Origin: Sphingobacterium bovistauri
GTDB lineage: Bacteria > Bacteroidota > Bacteroidia > Sphingobacteriales > Sphingobacteriaceae
Reading direction: 5' to 3'
Length of the DNA stretch: 64,000 nucleotides
NCBI RefSeq assembly: GCF_020295405.1
Contig: NZ_JADEYP010000011.1
Span: 61,408 to 125,407, forward strand
Shown here: positions 37,236-45,743 of the stretch, one piece after another
Position numbering within the stretch: the first letter of the stretch is position 1
How the letters are laid out: the number at the start of each line of letters is the position of its first letter
Made by a program: the position numbers and the translations under genes
The notes under the pieces: generated by a model
Database searches by the model: none
The model's input: only the letters and a program-made list of their open reading frames with translations
What the model was told of the DNA's origin: nothing

Positions 37236-37248
37236 GGTTTAATAGTTT

Positions 37249-38739
37249 TTAAAATTGTTGAACCTTACTTCTACGCCCTTCTGCCAATGGATATTTTTTA
37301 TTGACTTTAGTCAATTCCACAGCTATAGAATCGGCACGATGATTTACACCCGACAATGAAATATGTCCATCGTCTTTGATATGGTATGTCAAATTAAGTT
37401 TTTCGTCAATATGGTTCTTGTTTTTATTTTGCAACACTAATTTATGATTAATCACATCCGATTCATAGAAAAAATAACTTCTATTTCCAGCCATGCCACC
37501 AACTTCCCACCGGGTTACCCCCAAATCTCTATTTTTCTTAAGCTTAAATAACTTATCTGAATCTTGTGTATTGACCTGATTTAGGCGTGTGTTTTTATTA
37601 TCACCTTTTACCCGAAGTGGAGAATAACCAATCATTCTATCCACTAAGGCCATTCTATTGGTTTTATAACTTAAAGTAGACCAATTCTCAAAGATAGCAT
37701 CATGCCAACGAATACTGTCCACCGGATTGTAAGGAATTTCTTGACCATTGAGTTCAAATTTAACAACCTGGTAAAGTCCTGCTGTATTTGTTAAGCCTTG
37801 CGTACTTGGTAAATTATAATTGTTTCCATAGAAAAACCCATATCCCCAAAACGCTGCAGCCAATGGTGCAAAAATGAAAATACTAACATATTTTACTCCA
37901 ACGCGAAGATATTTCTGCCAATTAACTGTGTATATAGGATAGTATCGATCTAGTTGCACAGATTCATTTGTACTAATTACCTTGTAAATTTTTTTGATAT
38001 CTTTCCACAGGATAAATATACCAAGCAACGTAAAATAAGCTGCAGGGACAGCAACTCCAGCATCAAAAGCGTGATTGGCTAATACAATATTAAAGCACAC
38101 TACCGCGGCTAATGCACCACCAAAGCTTGCTGTTCTTTTATTTAACAATAACAATCCCGGAAGTATTTCAGCAAATCCTAAGAAAACAGTGTACCAAAAG
38201 GACACACCTACATGCGACCAATACAGCTTTTTCTCTGCCATATCAATAAAAGGGGTATTAAACATACCTATCGTCGGGTACACCATTTGCATTGGAAAGG
38301 CCTTTTTTAATCCCCAACCAATCATCCCAAAAGCTAAACGGTATCGAACTACGACATGAAACCAATAATACAATTTAGTATAGTTTTCTGTCTTTTTATC
38401 CAATAGCGACCAAATCAGCCCTATCACTATTGATACAACGATTAAGATAATCAAATTTATATAATTCAAAAATCCGAATACACCCTCCTCTGACTCTATT
38501 AACACAAACTGTGGAGGCCAAAAAGCAACTACACTTTGGAAATCATGATAGGTTAATTTAGAGAAATCCAAATTAAACAAATGATTATAAAATGCTGCAT
38601 AAGCCGGAATACACAGCAAGAAAAAATAAGTTCCGAAAACTCTAAAGGCTAGCTTTTGAGTAGCCGTCCATTTTCTTTTGGTCTCAACAATAGCTTCTTC
38701 CTTTGCTATTGGATTTTCTAACACTTCTATCTGTGACAT
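37249..38739 (-). CDS. DoxX-like membrane protein with C-terminal soluble domain (copy 2)
   Basis: A 496-aa protein with about eight hydrophobic helices in the first 300 residues and a beta-rich soluble domain of about 180 aa at the C-terminus. The helix pair WYTVFLGFAEILPGLLLLNKRTASFGG resembles the DoxX signature (G-x-x-E-x-x-G-x-x-L). It is a paralogue of the next gene upstream, sharing FRYxLA, ILPG/ILGA, the D(S/T)xRWxxxIFExWST segment and the terminal EGRR. DoxX relatives include the thiosulfate:quinone oxidoreductase subunit DoxD and redox-stress membrane proteins. The specific function here is unknown. Confidence 0.8.
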   Translation of the reverse strand: MSQIEVLENPIAKEEAIVETKRKWTATQKLAFRVFGTYFFLLCIPAYAAFYNHLFNLDFSKLTYHDFQSVVAFWPPQFVLIESEEGVFGFLNYINLIILIVVSIVIGLIWSLLDKKTENYTKLYYWFHVVVRYRLAFGMIGWGLKKAFPMQMVYPTIGMFNTPFIDMAEKKLYWSHVGVSFWYTVFLGFAEILPGLLLLNKRTASFGGALAAVVCFNIVLANHAFDAGVAVPAAYFTLLGIFILWKDIKKIYKVISTNESVQLDRYYPIYTVNWQKYLRVGVKYVSIFIFAPLAAAFWGYGFFYGNNYNLPSTQGLTNTAGLYQVVKFELNGQEIPYNPVDSIRWHDAIFENWSTLSYKTNRMALVDRMIGYSPLRVKGDNKNTRLNQVNTQDSDKLFKLKKNRDLGVTRWEVGGMAGNRSYFFYESDVINHKLVLQNKNKNHIDEKLNLTYHIKDDGHISLSGVNHRADSIAVELTKVNKKYPLAEGRRSKVQQF

Positions 38740-38776
38740 AAGTCCTAAAATTAGAATGTAATACCTTCAATTTATG

Positions 38777-40183
38777 TTATAAACGCGCTGCTTTTCTTCG
38801 TCCTTCGAATAGCATATAATTCTTTTCAACTTTCTCTAGCACGACTTTTAAATCATTGCCTTCTGAATTTTTGCCCGACAACACCACCGTTTTTTCATTA
38901 GGTCGTTGAAAAACTAAATGAAACTCTTCATCACGATGATGACGATTTTTGTTTATCAAGTGCAATGTATTACTCGAAGAATCAATTGAATAATGGTAAT
39001 AATGACGACCAGCGAATCCTGCTAATTCATAATTTCTTTCCAAATCCGAAGAATGATAATTTTCTCCAGAAGTTTTATCTATTATCACTGGCTTATAATT
39101 TAGAATTGATATGGTAGACCATTTTTCGAAAATCACATTTTGCCAACGTGTAGAATCAATATTAGAATATGGAATCGTGTCTCCATCGAGGATAAACTCC
39201 TTAACATCGTAGATACCGTAAGCATTTTCTAAACCTGGAGTTTTCGGGTATTTGTATGAACCAAATCCTTTTTGAGATTCTCCAAAACCGGCAAAAAGTA
39301 CAAGTGCAAAAAATGCAAACAAAGTGATTTTAGCAATCTTATGGTAGTACTTCCAAGAAACAGATTTAAAATCAATCAGAATGCTGAGCTGAAAAACTCT
39401 TTTTTCTTGAATCAACAACTGAAATAATCGAGGTACTTGTGGAGCAAACAAAAATGCTGCCCCCAAAACAATGAAAGTACTTAACGACAAATCCCCCAAA
39501 TCATAAAAAGAGTTAGCAACAGCCACATTACCAATATAACCTAATATCAATCCTGCCCCCCAAGTCGTTGATTTTCTGAAAACTAATAGAAGTGCTCCCA
39601 AAATCTCTACAAATCCTAAAAACTCCACATAGAAATTGGACAAACTAGTGGTCTGATAATACACTTTCCACGCATAAGCATCGCCATAATTTGTAAACAG
39701 ATTACTCAATGAAGCGGATGGAATTTGTAAAAGAAACAGCTTGTATACACCATAAGTGAATAAAAGTATAGCCAAACGATAGCGTACTACCACACATAAC
39801 CAATAGAAAAGCACGTTATATTCTGTTCTTCCTTTATCCTTTATTGTCCATATCAGTGTGCCTATGACCGCCAACACAAATACTATAATCCAATTGGCAT
39901 ATGATGCTAAACCTAACACAGGCACTCCTTCAGCATCCTTTAAGGAAATAAACTCAGGTTGATAACGCGTCAATTCTAATAAGCCATAGAATGGATTTTC
40001 AGACCAAGAAATATGTAGTAATCGTTGATAATAATTTGGGTCTATCGGGACGATAAAGAACAAAAAGAAAATAAATAAAAACCGAAAAACTAACAGTTGC
40101 CAATGCTGCCATGCTGTTTTTTCAGTTCGCACAGAAATTGGTTCTTGAAATTCCTGTGCTAATGCATTTTTAGAATTACTCAT
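38777..40183 (-). CDS. DoxX-like membrane protein with C-terminal soluble domain (copy 1)
   Basis: A 468-aa paralogue of the following gene. It has an N-terminal cytoplasmic tail, about eight helices, and the DoxX-like pair NFYVEFLGFVEILGALLLVFRKSTTWG around residue 205. A C-terminal non-membrane domain contains DSTRWQNVIFEKWST, the double-histidine stretch FAGRHYYHYS and LINKNRHHRDEEFHLVF, and ends LFEGRRKAARL. The histidine-rich C-terminal part could bind metal or haem, but this is speculation. It is 26 bp downstream of SusD and 37 bp upstream of its paralogue, so tandem duplication within the operon is likely. Confidence 0.8.
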   Translation of the reverse strand: MSNSKNALAQEFQEPISVRTEKTAWQHWQLLVFRFLFIFFLFFIVPIDPNYYQRLLHISWSENPFYGLLELTRYQPEFISLKDAEGVPVLGLASYANWIIVFVLAVIGTLIWTIKDKGRTEYNVLFYWLCVVVRYRLAILLFTYGVYKLFLLQIPSASLSNLFTNYGDAYAWKVYYQTTSLSNFYVEFLGFVEILGALLLVFRKSTTWGAGLILGYIGNVAVANSFYDLGDLSLSTFIVLGAAFLFAPQVPRLFQLLIQEKRVFQLSILIDFKSVSWKYYHKIAKITLFAFFALVLFAGFGESQKGFGSYKYPKTPGLENAYGIYDVKEFILDGDTIPYSNIDSTRWQNVIFEKWSTISILNYKPVIIDKTSGENYHSSDLERNYELAGFAGRHYYHYSIDSSSNTLHLINKNRHHRDEEFHLVFQRPNEKTVVLSGKNSEGNDLKVVLEKVEKNYMLFEGRRKAARL

Positions 40184-40209
40184 ATTAAGTACCTCCTGTA
40201 TAATTTTGG

Positions 40210-41586
40210 TTAATAATTAGGGTTTTGTTCCAACTTACCTAATTCCACTTCATTGATAGGAATCGGAAAAACATTAAAATAAGGTTTCACGACTACGTTG
40301 GGTTTTAGCTTTGCAACCTCAGTTTGTAACTTGCCTGCTCGCACCAAATCAAAATAACGGTGTGCCTCCCAAAGAAATTCTAAACGTCGTTCTGCTAAAA
40401 TAATGTCCAATAATTCCTGTTTAGATTTTCCTGTCGGAATATCCTGTAAATTTGCTCTAGACCTGATTCTATTAATATCTAGGCGAGCTTGCTCTAAGTG
40501 TTCTTGTCGTGCTAAAGATTCAGCACGAATTAAATATTGCTCAGCCAATCGTAATACATAAGCCGGGTCAGTAGCGGGACTGCGATAATATAGTGCACCA
40601 GCAAATTGTTTAACACCACCTTGTGTAGCACTATCCAATAAATCCACCCGTGAACCTCCAGTAGCAGGATTTCTTAAGGTAGCAATTACAGCATCTGCAG
40701 GCCTAAAACGATAAGAACCGCCACGTGTTAGCAAAGTCATACGTGCACGTAAAGAATTTTGATTTTGAGCCGAATAAGCAATTTCAAGAATAGATTCCTG
40801 AGTTTGAGTTACATTATTCTTAAACCAACCAGAGTATGTCTCCGTTAATTTATATGCATTAGAGATGTTTATAACCTTAGTTGCATATTCTGCTGCTTTA
40901 TCCCAATCTTGAGTGTATAAATATAAACGCGCTTTCAAAGCCCAGACAGCTGATTTTGTAGCGCGAACACGGTTAATATCATTACCCAAATGTTTTTCTG
41001 CTTCTTCTAATTCGTTAAGTACAAAAGCATAGGTTTCTTCACGCGTACTTCTTTTTATTTTTTCCTCATCTTTAATATTTACGGTTGGTTTGGTTTTGAT
41101 AGGAACACCACCCCAACCTCTTGCCAAATCAAAATATGCCAAAGCGCGTACAAAATATGCTTCGCCAATAGCTTTATTACGTTCAGTATCTGTCAACGAA
41201 ACATCCGTTAATGTTGGTGTCACTAGAAGAATATGATTTGCAATATTAATTGTACTATAAATGCTAGCCCAAACGCTTACAAATTCGGAAGCATCCGCTC
41301 TAAAACTGAAATTGGATAAATTATCATTTACATTAAATTCCACATCACCGCTAGGTACAAAACCTAAAGCCACGAATCCATCTCCATAATAGCTATTCGA
41401 ACCTACTGCGCGATACAATCCTCTCAAAGCCGTTTGAAGAGATTTTTTGTCCGTGATAGCCACGGATTCATCCACGGACTCTTTTGGTTCTATCTCTAAA
41501 AAATCGGAACATGAGCTTAGCAATGCAATAGATATTATTATGCCGAATATATATGTAGTAATCTTTTTTATTTGTTTTCTCTTCAT
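40210..41586 (-). CDS. RagB/SusD family nutrient uptake lipoprotein
   Basis: Surface lipoprotein partner of the SusC directly upstream. Lipobox LLSSCS near residue 26 is followed by DFLEIEPKESVDESVAITDKKSLQTALRGLY, the standard SusD opening. TPR helices and the C-terminal LAERRLEFLWEAHRYFDLVRAGK and FPIPINEVELGKLEQNPNY segments are canonical. The gene starts 2 bp after the SusC stop. No glycoside hydrolase, sulfatase or peptidase is encoded nearby, so the ligand is not evident. Confidence 0.93.
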   Translation of the reverse strand: MKRKQIKKITTYIFGIIISIALLSSCSDFLEIEPKESVDESVAITDKKSLQTALRGLYRAVGSNSYYGDGFVALGFVPSGDVEFNVNDNLSNFSFRADASEFVSVWASIYSTINIANHILLVTPTLTDVSLTDTERNKAIGEAYFVRALAYFDLARGWGGVPIKTKPTVNIKDEEKIKRSTREETYAFVLNELEEAEKHLGNDINRVRATKSAVWALKARLYLYTQDWDKAAEYATKVINISNAYKLTETYSGWFKNNVTQTQESILEIAYSAQNQNSLRARMTLLTRGGSYRFRPADAVIATLRNPATGGSRVDLLDSATQGGVKQFAGALYYRSPATDPAYVLRLAEQYLIRAESLARQEHLEQARLDINRIRSRANLQDIPTGKSKQELLDIILAERRLEFLWEAHRYFDLVRAGKLQTEVAKLKPNVVVKPYFNVFPIPINEVELGKLEQNPNY

Positions 41587-41588
41587 GA

Positions 41589-44500
41589 TTATAAAGTCAA
41601 ATTAATACCTAATTGAAATGTGCGTGGAGTTGGAGGCGAAGCAAAATCATAACCTTGAATATTTTGGCTTTCTCCTCTTTCGATACGCGTTTCTGGGTCA
41701 GCGCCAGTGTATTTTGTTAATAGGAATAAGTTCGTTCCTACGAAATACACTCTGGCTTTGTCTAAATGAATTTTTGAGATTAAAGATTTTGGCAAAGTAT
41801 ATCCAAAATTAAAACTACGTAATCGGAGAAATGAACCATCTTCAAAGAATCGGCTTAATTCCTGTTTATCATAGTTTTTCAATGCCAATCTAGGAACATC
41901 AGTAATATCGCCAGGTTTTTGCCACCTATCTAATTGCGTCGCAAACAACACACGATTTGCATCCAATTTACCACCTTGCTCACCCAAAGCTCTATTGTGA
42001 TTCCACACATTGTTTCCAAAGGAATAGGTAAAAAGCACATTCAAATCGAAGCCTTTGTAAGAAAAATTGTTGCTCCATCCACCGAAGAATTTAGGCCAAG
42101 AATCACCCACGATCTTACGGTCTGAAGCTGTAATTTGACCATCCTTATTGACATCTTCTATCTGCAAATCACCCGTTTGTGAGTCTACGCCTTGTACATT
42201 GTACAACCAATACGAATACAGCGGATAGCCTTGTTCTATACGGATAAACTGTCTATCTTCAAAAGACATTGGATTCGGTAGAACCTCTATTTTATTCTTG
42301 TTTTGAGAAATATTGAAAGAAGATATCCAGTTAAAAGGTTTTTTCGTGAAAATATTAGCATTCAAACCGATCTCAAATCCTTTATTGCTTAATTGGCCAT
42401 AATTAGACAAATAAGATTGAAAACCTGAATAATTCTCTACTGCAACTTCCAGAAGAGCATCCGTAGTCCTTTTGTTGTAATAATTTAGATCTAACGCGAT
42501 AAGGTCTTTAAATAATCCTACATCAGCACCAATATTAAATTGAGCCGTCTCTTCCCACTTTAGATTAGGGTTAGCTAATTGCAATGGTTTTATGCCTGGT
42601 AATTCAGTCGTCCCAATATCTGGATAACCTTCTCCAGCAATCCAAAGTCCTCTATATTTGAAATCTCCAATACCGCTTTGGTTACCCGCAATACCGTAAT
42701 TAACTCTTAATTTTAGATTATTTAAGACTTTATGGTCTTTAAGAAAGTTTTCTTTGCTAATTTTCCAAGCCAATCCTACTGCAGGAAAATATCCCCAAAG
42801 ATTGTCTTTGGCGAATTTGGAAGAACCATCGGCTCTGAAAACACCTTCAACGAAATATTTATTATTGAAATTATATTCCAATCTTGAAAAAAAAGAAAGC
42901 ATCGTATTGCTTCCCCAAGATTCATCGACGGTTTGATTTGCCGCTGCGGAAATCAATTTGAATGAATTATTTGGAAAGTTTGTTCCTCTTGAAAAAGTGT
43001 TTTTAGTGGTTGAACTCTGAATGTGATTCCCCACCAAAATAGCGAAACTATGTCTATCGGCAATCTTGTTATAACGTAGTGTTTGTTCATTCACCCAGAA
43101 ATCAGACTGCGTATAACTCGCTATCGCCTCTCCATTATTAGCAATCCCACGCAACAAATTGGTATTCCAATATTCACGTTCTTCATAGATATTATAATCT
43201 ACACTAAAGCTGGTTTTGAAAACAAGATTGGGTAGAATATTGTAGTTACCATAGATTGACCCTATATAATGGTTACTGTTCGCACTGTTGTCCGTATTGT
43301 TAACCAAAGATGATATATTATCGAAATTGACCCAATTCAGGGCTTTTCCTGACTCATCAAACAAAGGTAAATATGTTGGAATATCCACAGAAGCCTGGTA
43401 CAAACCACCAGTATTTCCAGAACCTACAGCACGACCGATTTCGCGCTTGGACCTTGAAAAAGTATTAGTAGTTCCAACTTTGATTTTCTCATTAATTTTT
43501 TGCTCTAGGTTAATACGGAAGCTCCCTCTTTCAAAACCCATTGTTTTCCACACACCTTCTTGGTCATTATACCCACCAGCAATGTAGTACACCGTTTGGT
43601 CTCCACCACCTCTTACCGCAACATTATAGTTTTTGAATCCTGCGGTTTTATTTAGAATAGCTTGTCTATCGTAAGTAGGTTGATCTTTTGGCAAACCTCG
43701 TGTACCTGCTGTAAAAACAGGAGCTAAACCTTCATTTTTACGATATTCTTCTACCAATAAAGCGTGTTCGGAACCACTTGTTAAATCCCATTTTTTAGGT
43801 GCATAACCAAATCCTTGAGAAAGCTCAACATCTACCTTTGCTGTTTGTCCGTATTTACCCTTTTTTGTGGTAATCAAAATGACACCATTTGCTCCTTTAG
43901 AACCATAAATAGAAATAGCAGCTGCATCTTTTAAGACTTCAATAGTTTCAATATCATTGGGATTTAAATCTGCTAAAGGAGAAGTAGTCCTGTCAGCTGC
44001 ACTATTTTGCAAAGATGTATTGTTGACAAAAATCCCATCAATAACATATAAAGGATCATTGCTTGAGTTAATGGAAGTAGAACCACGTACCCGAATAAAT
44101 GTATTTCCTCCTGGAATTCCCGTACCACCATTAATTTGCACCCCAGCTACATTACCTTGCAACTGTGTATCAAAACTAGCTTCGGGTATGACTTTTGTTT
44201 TTGAAGCATCCACTTTACTTACAGCACCTACCAAATCTGCTTTACGTTGTGTCCCGTAGCCTACAACCACTACCTCTTCCAATCCATTGGATTTTGGTTT
44301 CAATTCTACGATCGCTGGTGAGGTTTTGAAAACATTTTTTTGAGATACATACCCTACATAAGAAATCGTTGCAGTAAAAGGCAATTTCTGGCCCGTGACG
44401 AATTGAAATTTACCATTTCTGTCAGTTTTTACACTGTGTGTAACCGCTTCCAATTGTACTGTAGCCCCCTCAATAGGTTCCTTTGTTTCTGCATCGATGA

Positions 44501-44618
44501 CAGTACCAACAAGTGACGCATTTATGATAGGTTTTGTCACCTGTGCCGAACTAGATAACACTGAAAATATATGCAATAGTATGGCTAGGGCGTATATATT
44601 TACACGCTGAATATTCAT
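41589..44618 (-). CDS. SusC/RagA family TonB-dependent transporter (no STN domain)
   Basis: An outer-membrane transporter of 1009 aa. After the signal peptide (SVLSSSAQ) comes a carboxypeptidase-regulatory-like domain (NASLVGTVIDAETKEPIEG), the SusC signature EEVVVVGYGTQRKADLVGAVS, a plug with GSKGANGVILITTKKG, and a beta barrel ending in FQLGINLTL. Without an STN domain it cannot signal to a FecR protein, so it must be controlled differently. A cysteine-ended leader ORF lies in its 5' region. Its N-terminal domain is nearly the same as that of the non-SusC receptor at 45744-48338. Confidence 0.95.
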   Translation of the reverse strand: MNIQRVNIYALAILLHIFSVLSSSAQVTKPIINASLVGTVIDAETKEPIEGATVQLEAVTHSVKTDRNGKFQFVTGQKLPFTATISYVGYVSQKNVFKTSPAIVELKPKSNGLEEVVVVGYGTQRKADLVGAVSKVDASKTKVIPEASFDTQLQGNVAGVQINGGTGIPGGNTFIRVRGSTSINSSNDPLYVIDGIFVNNTSLQNSAADRTTSPLADLNPNDIETIEVLKDAAAISIYGSKGANGVILITTKKGKYGQTAKVDVELSQGFGYAPKKWDLTSGSEHALLVEEYRKNEGLAPVFTAGTRGLPKDQPTYDRQAILNKTAGFKNYNVAVRGGGDQTVYYIAGGYNDQEGVWKTMGFERGSFRINLEQKINEKIKVGTTNTFSRSKREIGRAVGSGNTGGLYQASVDIPTYLPLFDESGKALNWVNFDNISSLVNNTDNSANSNHYIGSIYGNYNILPNLVFKTSFSVDYNIYEEREYWNTNLLRGIANNGEAIASYTQSDFWVNEQTLRYNKIADRHSFAILVGNHIQSSTTKNTFSRGTNFPNNSFKLISAAANQTVDESWGSNTMLSFFSRLEYNFNNKYFVEGVFRADGSSKFAKDNLWGYFPAVGLAWKISKENFLKDHKVLNNLKLRVNYGIAGNQSGIGDFKYRGLWIAGEGYPDIGTTELPGIKPLQLANPNLKWEETAQFNIGADVGLFKDLIALDLNYYNKRTTDALLEVAVENYSGFQSYLSNYGQLSNKGFEIGLNANIFTKKPFNWISSFNISQNKNKIEVLPNPMSFEDRQFIRIEQGYPLYSYWLYNVQGVDSQTGDLQIEDVNKDGQITASDRKIVGDSWPKFFGGWSNNFSYKGFDLNVLFTYSFGNNVWNHNRALGEQGGKLDANRVLFATQLDRWQKPGDITDVPRLALKNYDKQELSRFFEDGSFLRLRSFNFGYTLPKSLISKIHLDKARVYFVGTNLFLLTKYTGADPETRIERGESQNIQGYDFASPPTPRTFQLGINLTL

Positions 44619-44646
44619 AGAATGAAAATTTAAAAATTACTAAATA

Positions 44647-44672
44647 GAAGCTAATGATGAATTATAAGCTTC
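44647..44672 (-). promoter_or_regulatory. Hairpin in the SusC 5' untranslated region
   Basis: GAAGCT and AGCTTC arms with a 14-nt loop lie 29 bp before the SusC ATG on the minus strand, followed by a TATTTAGTAATTTTTAAATTTT stretch. It may sequester the translation start or act as a weak terminator. A second weak hairpin, CTAAC-CACTCA-GTTAG (44721-44706) followed after 10 nt by T7, lies just after the leader stop. Confidence 0.4.
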
Positions 44673-44722
44673 AAAATAATTGAGTAGCAAAAAAAGATAA
44701 TTTGACTAACTGAGTGGTTAGA

Positions 44723-44818
44723 TTATTGACACATTCGTCCTTTGTAGCACATACAGTAAAGCAACACCAATTCGTGTATTCCTATATTAAGTTTAGAATC
44801 AATGTTTAGTAATTTCAT
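44723..44818 (-). CDS. Putative 31-aa cysteine-ended leader peptide upstream of SusC
   Basis: ATG at 44818 opens a 31-codon ORF ending YCMCYKGRMCQ-stop, with three Cys codons in its last ten. It occupies half of the 214-bp gap between the TauE/SafE and SusC genes. Its C-terminus (Arg-Met-Cys-Gln) matches that of the independent leader at 48464-48562 (Arg-Met-Cys-Asn), and both share the DNA CGAATGTGT at this point. I infer a regulatory leader whose translation senses cysteine. The start is uncertain: a possible TTTG-N18-TACCTATG promoter overlaps the ATG, in which case an internal start such as the ATG at 44752 would be used. Confidence 0.5.
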   Translation of the reverse strand: MKLLNIDSKLNIGIHELVLLYCMCYKGRMCQ

Positions 44819-44832
44819 AGGTAGATATGAGT

Positions 44833-45732
44833 TTATTTCAACAAAAGACTTATTAAACTCCAAGTTGAGGTAATGACAACTAATGTCCCAACCATAATCA
44901 TTAATAGTTTAGGATTCACTTTGGAAGCTACATAAGCGCCAACTGGTGCAGAAATAACGCCTCCTATAACCAAGCCTAATACGATATCTAAATGCTGTAC
45001 TCCTAGAATAAAGATAAAAACAACCGTAGCGAAATACGTAACAAAGAACTCTGCTGTATTAACAGTTCCAATTGTTTTACGCGGATTATGTCCTTGACTT
45101 AATAAATTAGACGTCACAATAGGTCCCCAACCTCCGCCACCTATAGCATCTAATAGGCCTCCGAATAATGCTAATACTGGTGCATATTTTGTTTTCGGCT
45201 TAGCGTCTGATTTTTTACGAATTGCCTTGTACACCAAATATCCTCCCAAGAAAACCAAGTAAAAAGAAATATACGGTTTTACTAATGAGCCATCCAGTAA
45301 GTCAGCCAAGAGATAGGCACCTAAACTAGCACCTATTACACCTGTAAACACTATTTTAAAGAATAATTTTTTGTCCAAATTATTGAAACGTATATGCGAT
45401 AAACCTGAAACACCTGTTGTGAAAATTTCAGAAGTATGCACGCTTGCTGAAGCTAGCTTAGGAGGAATACCAAGACTGAGTAATAAAGTAGTACAGCTAA
45501 CACCGTAAGCCATACCTAAAGCTCCATCTATCAATTGAGCGAAAAATCCTGCCAAAATGAATAAGAAAAAAGTGGAGTCAAAATTTATAGTATTAGTCTC
45601 TATTGCACCCTTCAGCAGGTACACTAAATAACCAATTATTACAATTTTTAAAACCAATATAAATCCTACGATTGGCGAAATTTTCTTTTTATTTCTCATT
45701 TGAAGTTCTGCAACTTGTATATTATCACTCAT
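44833..45732 (-). CDS. TauE/SafE family sulfite/sulfonate permease
   Basis: A TSUP-family membrane protein of 299 aa with about eight helices. The two repeated family motifs are visible: GFFAQLIDGALGMAYGVSCTTLLLSLGIPPKLASASVHTSE and, in the second half, GGLLDAIGGGGWGPIVTSNLLSQGHNPRKTIGTVNTAEF. Family members move sulfite, sulfonates or other organosulfur anions across the inner membrane. It follows the TonB receptor by 11 bp, so receptor and permease probably form a two-gene unit under the attenuator upstream. Confidence 0.93.
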   Translation of the reverse strand: MSDNIQVAELQMRNKKKISPIVGFILVLKIVIIGYLVYLLKGAIETNTINFDSTFFLFILAGFFAQLIDGALGMAYGVSCTTLLLSLGIPPKLASASVHTSEIFTTGVSGLSHIRFNNLDKKLFFKIVFTGVIGASLGAYLLADLLDGSLVKPYISFYLVFLGGYLVYKAIRKKSDAKPKTKYAPVLALFGGLLDAIGGGGWGPIVTSNLLSQGHNPRKTIGTVNTAEFFVTYFATVVFIFILGVQHLDIVLGLVIGGVISAPVGAYVASKVNPKLLMIMVGTLVVITSTWSLISLLLK

Positions 45733-45743
45733 TTCTTTATTTT

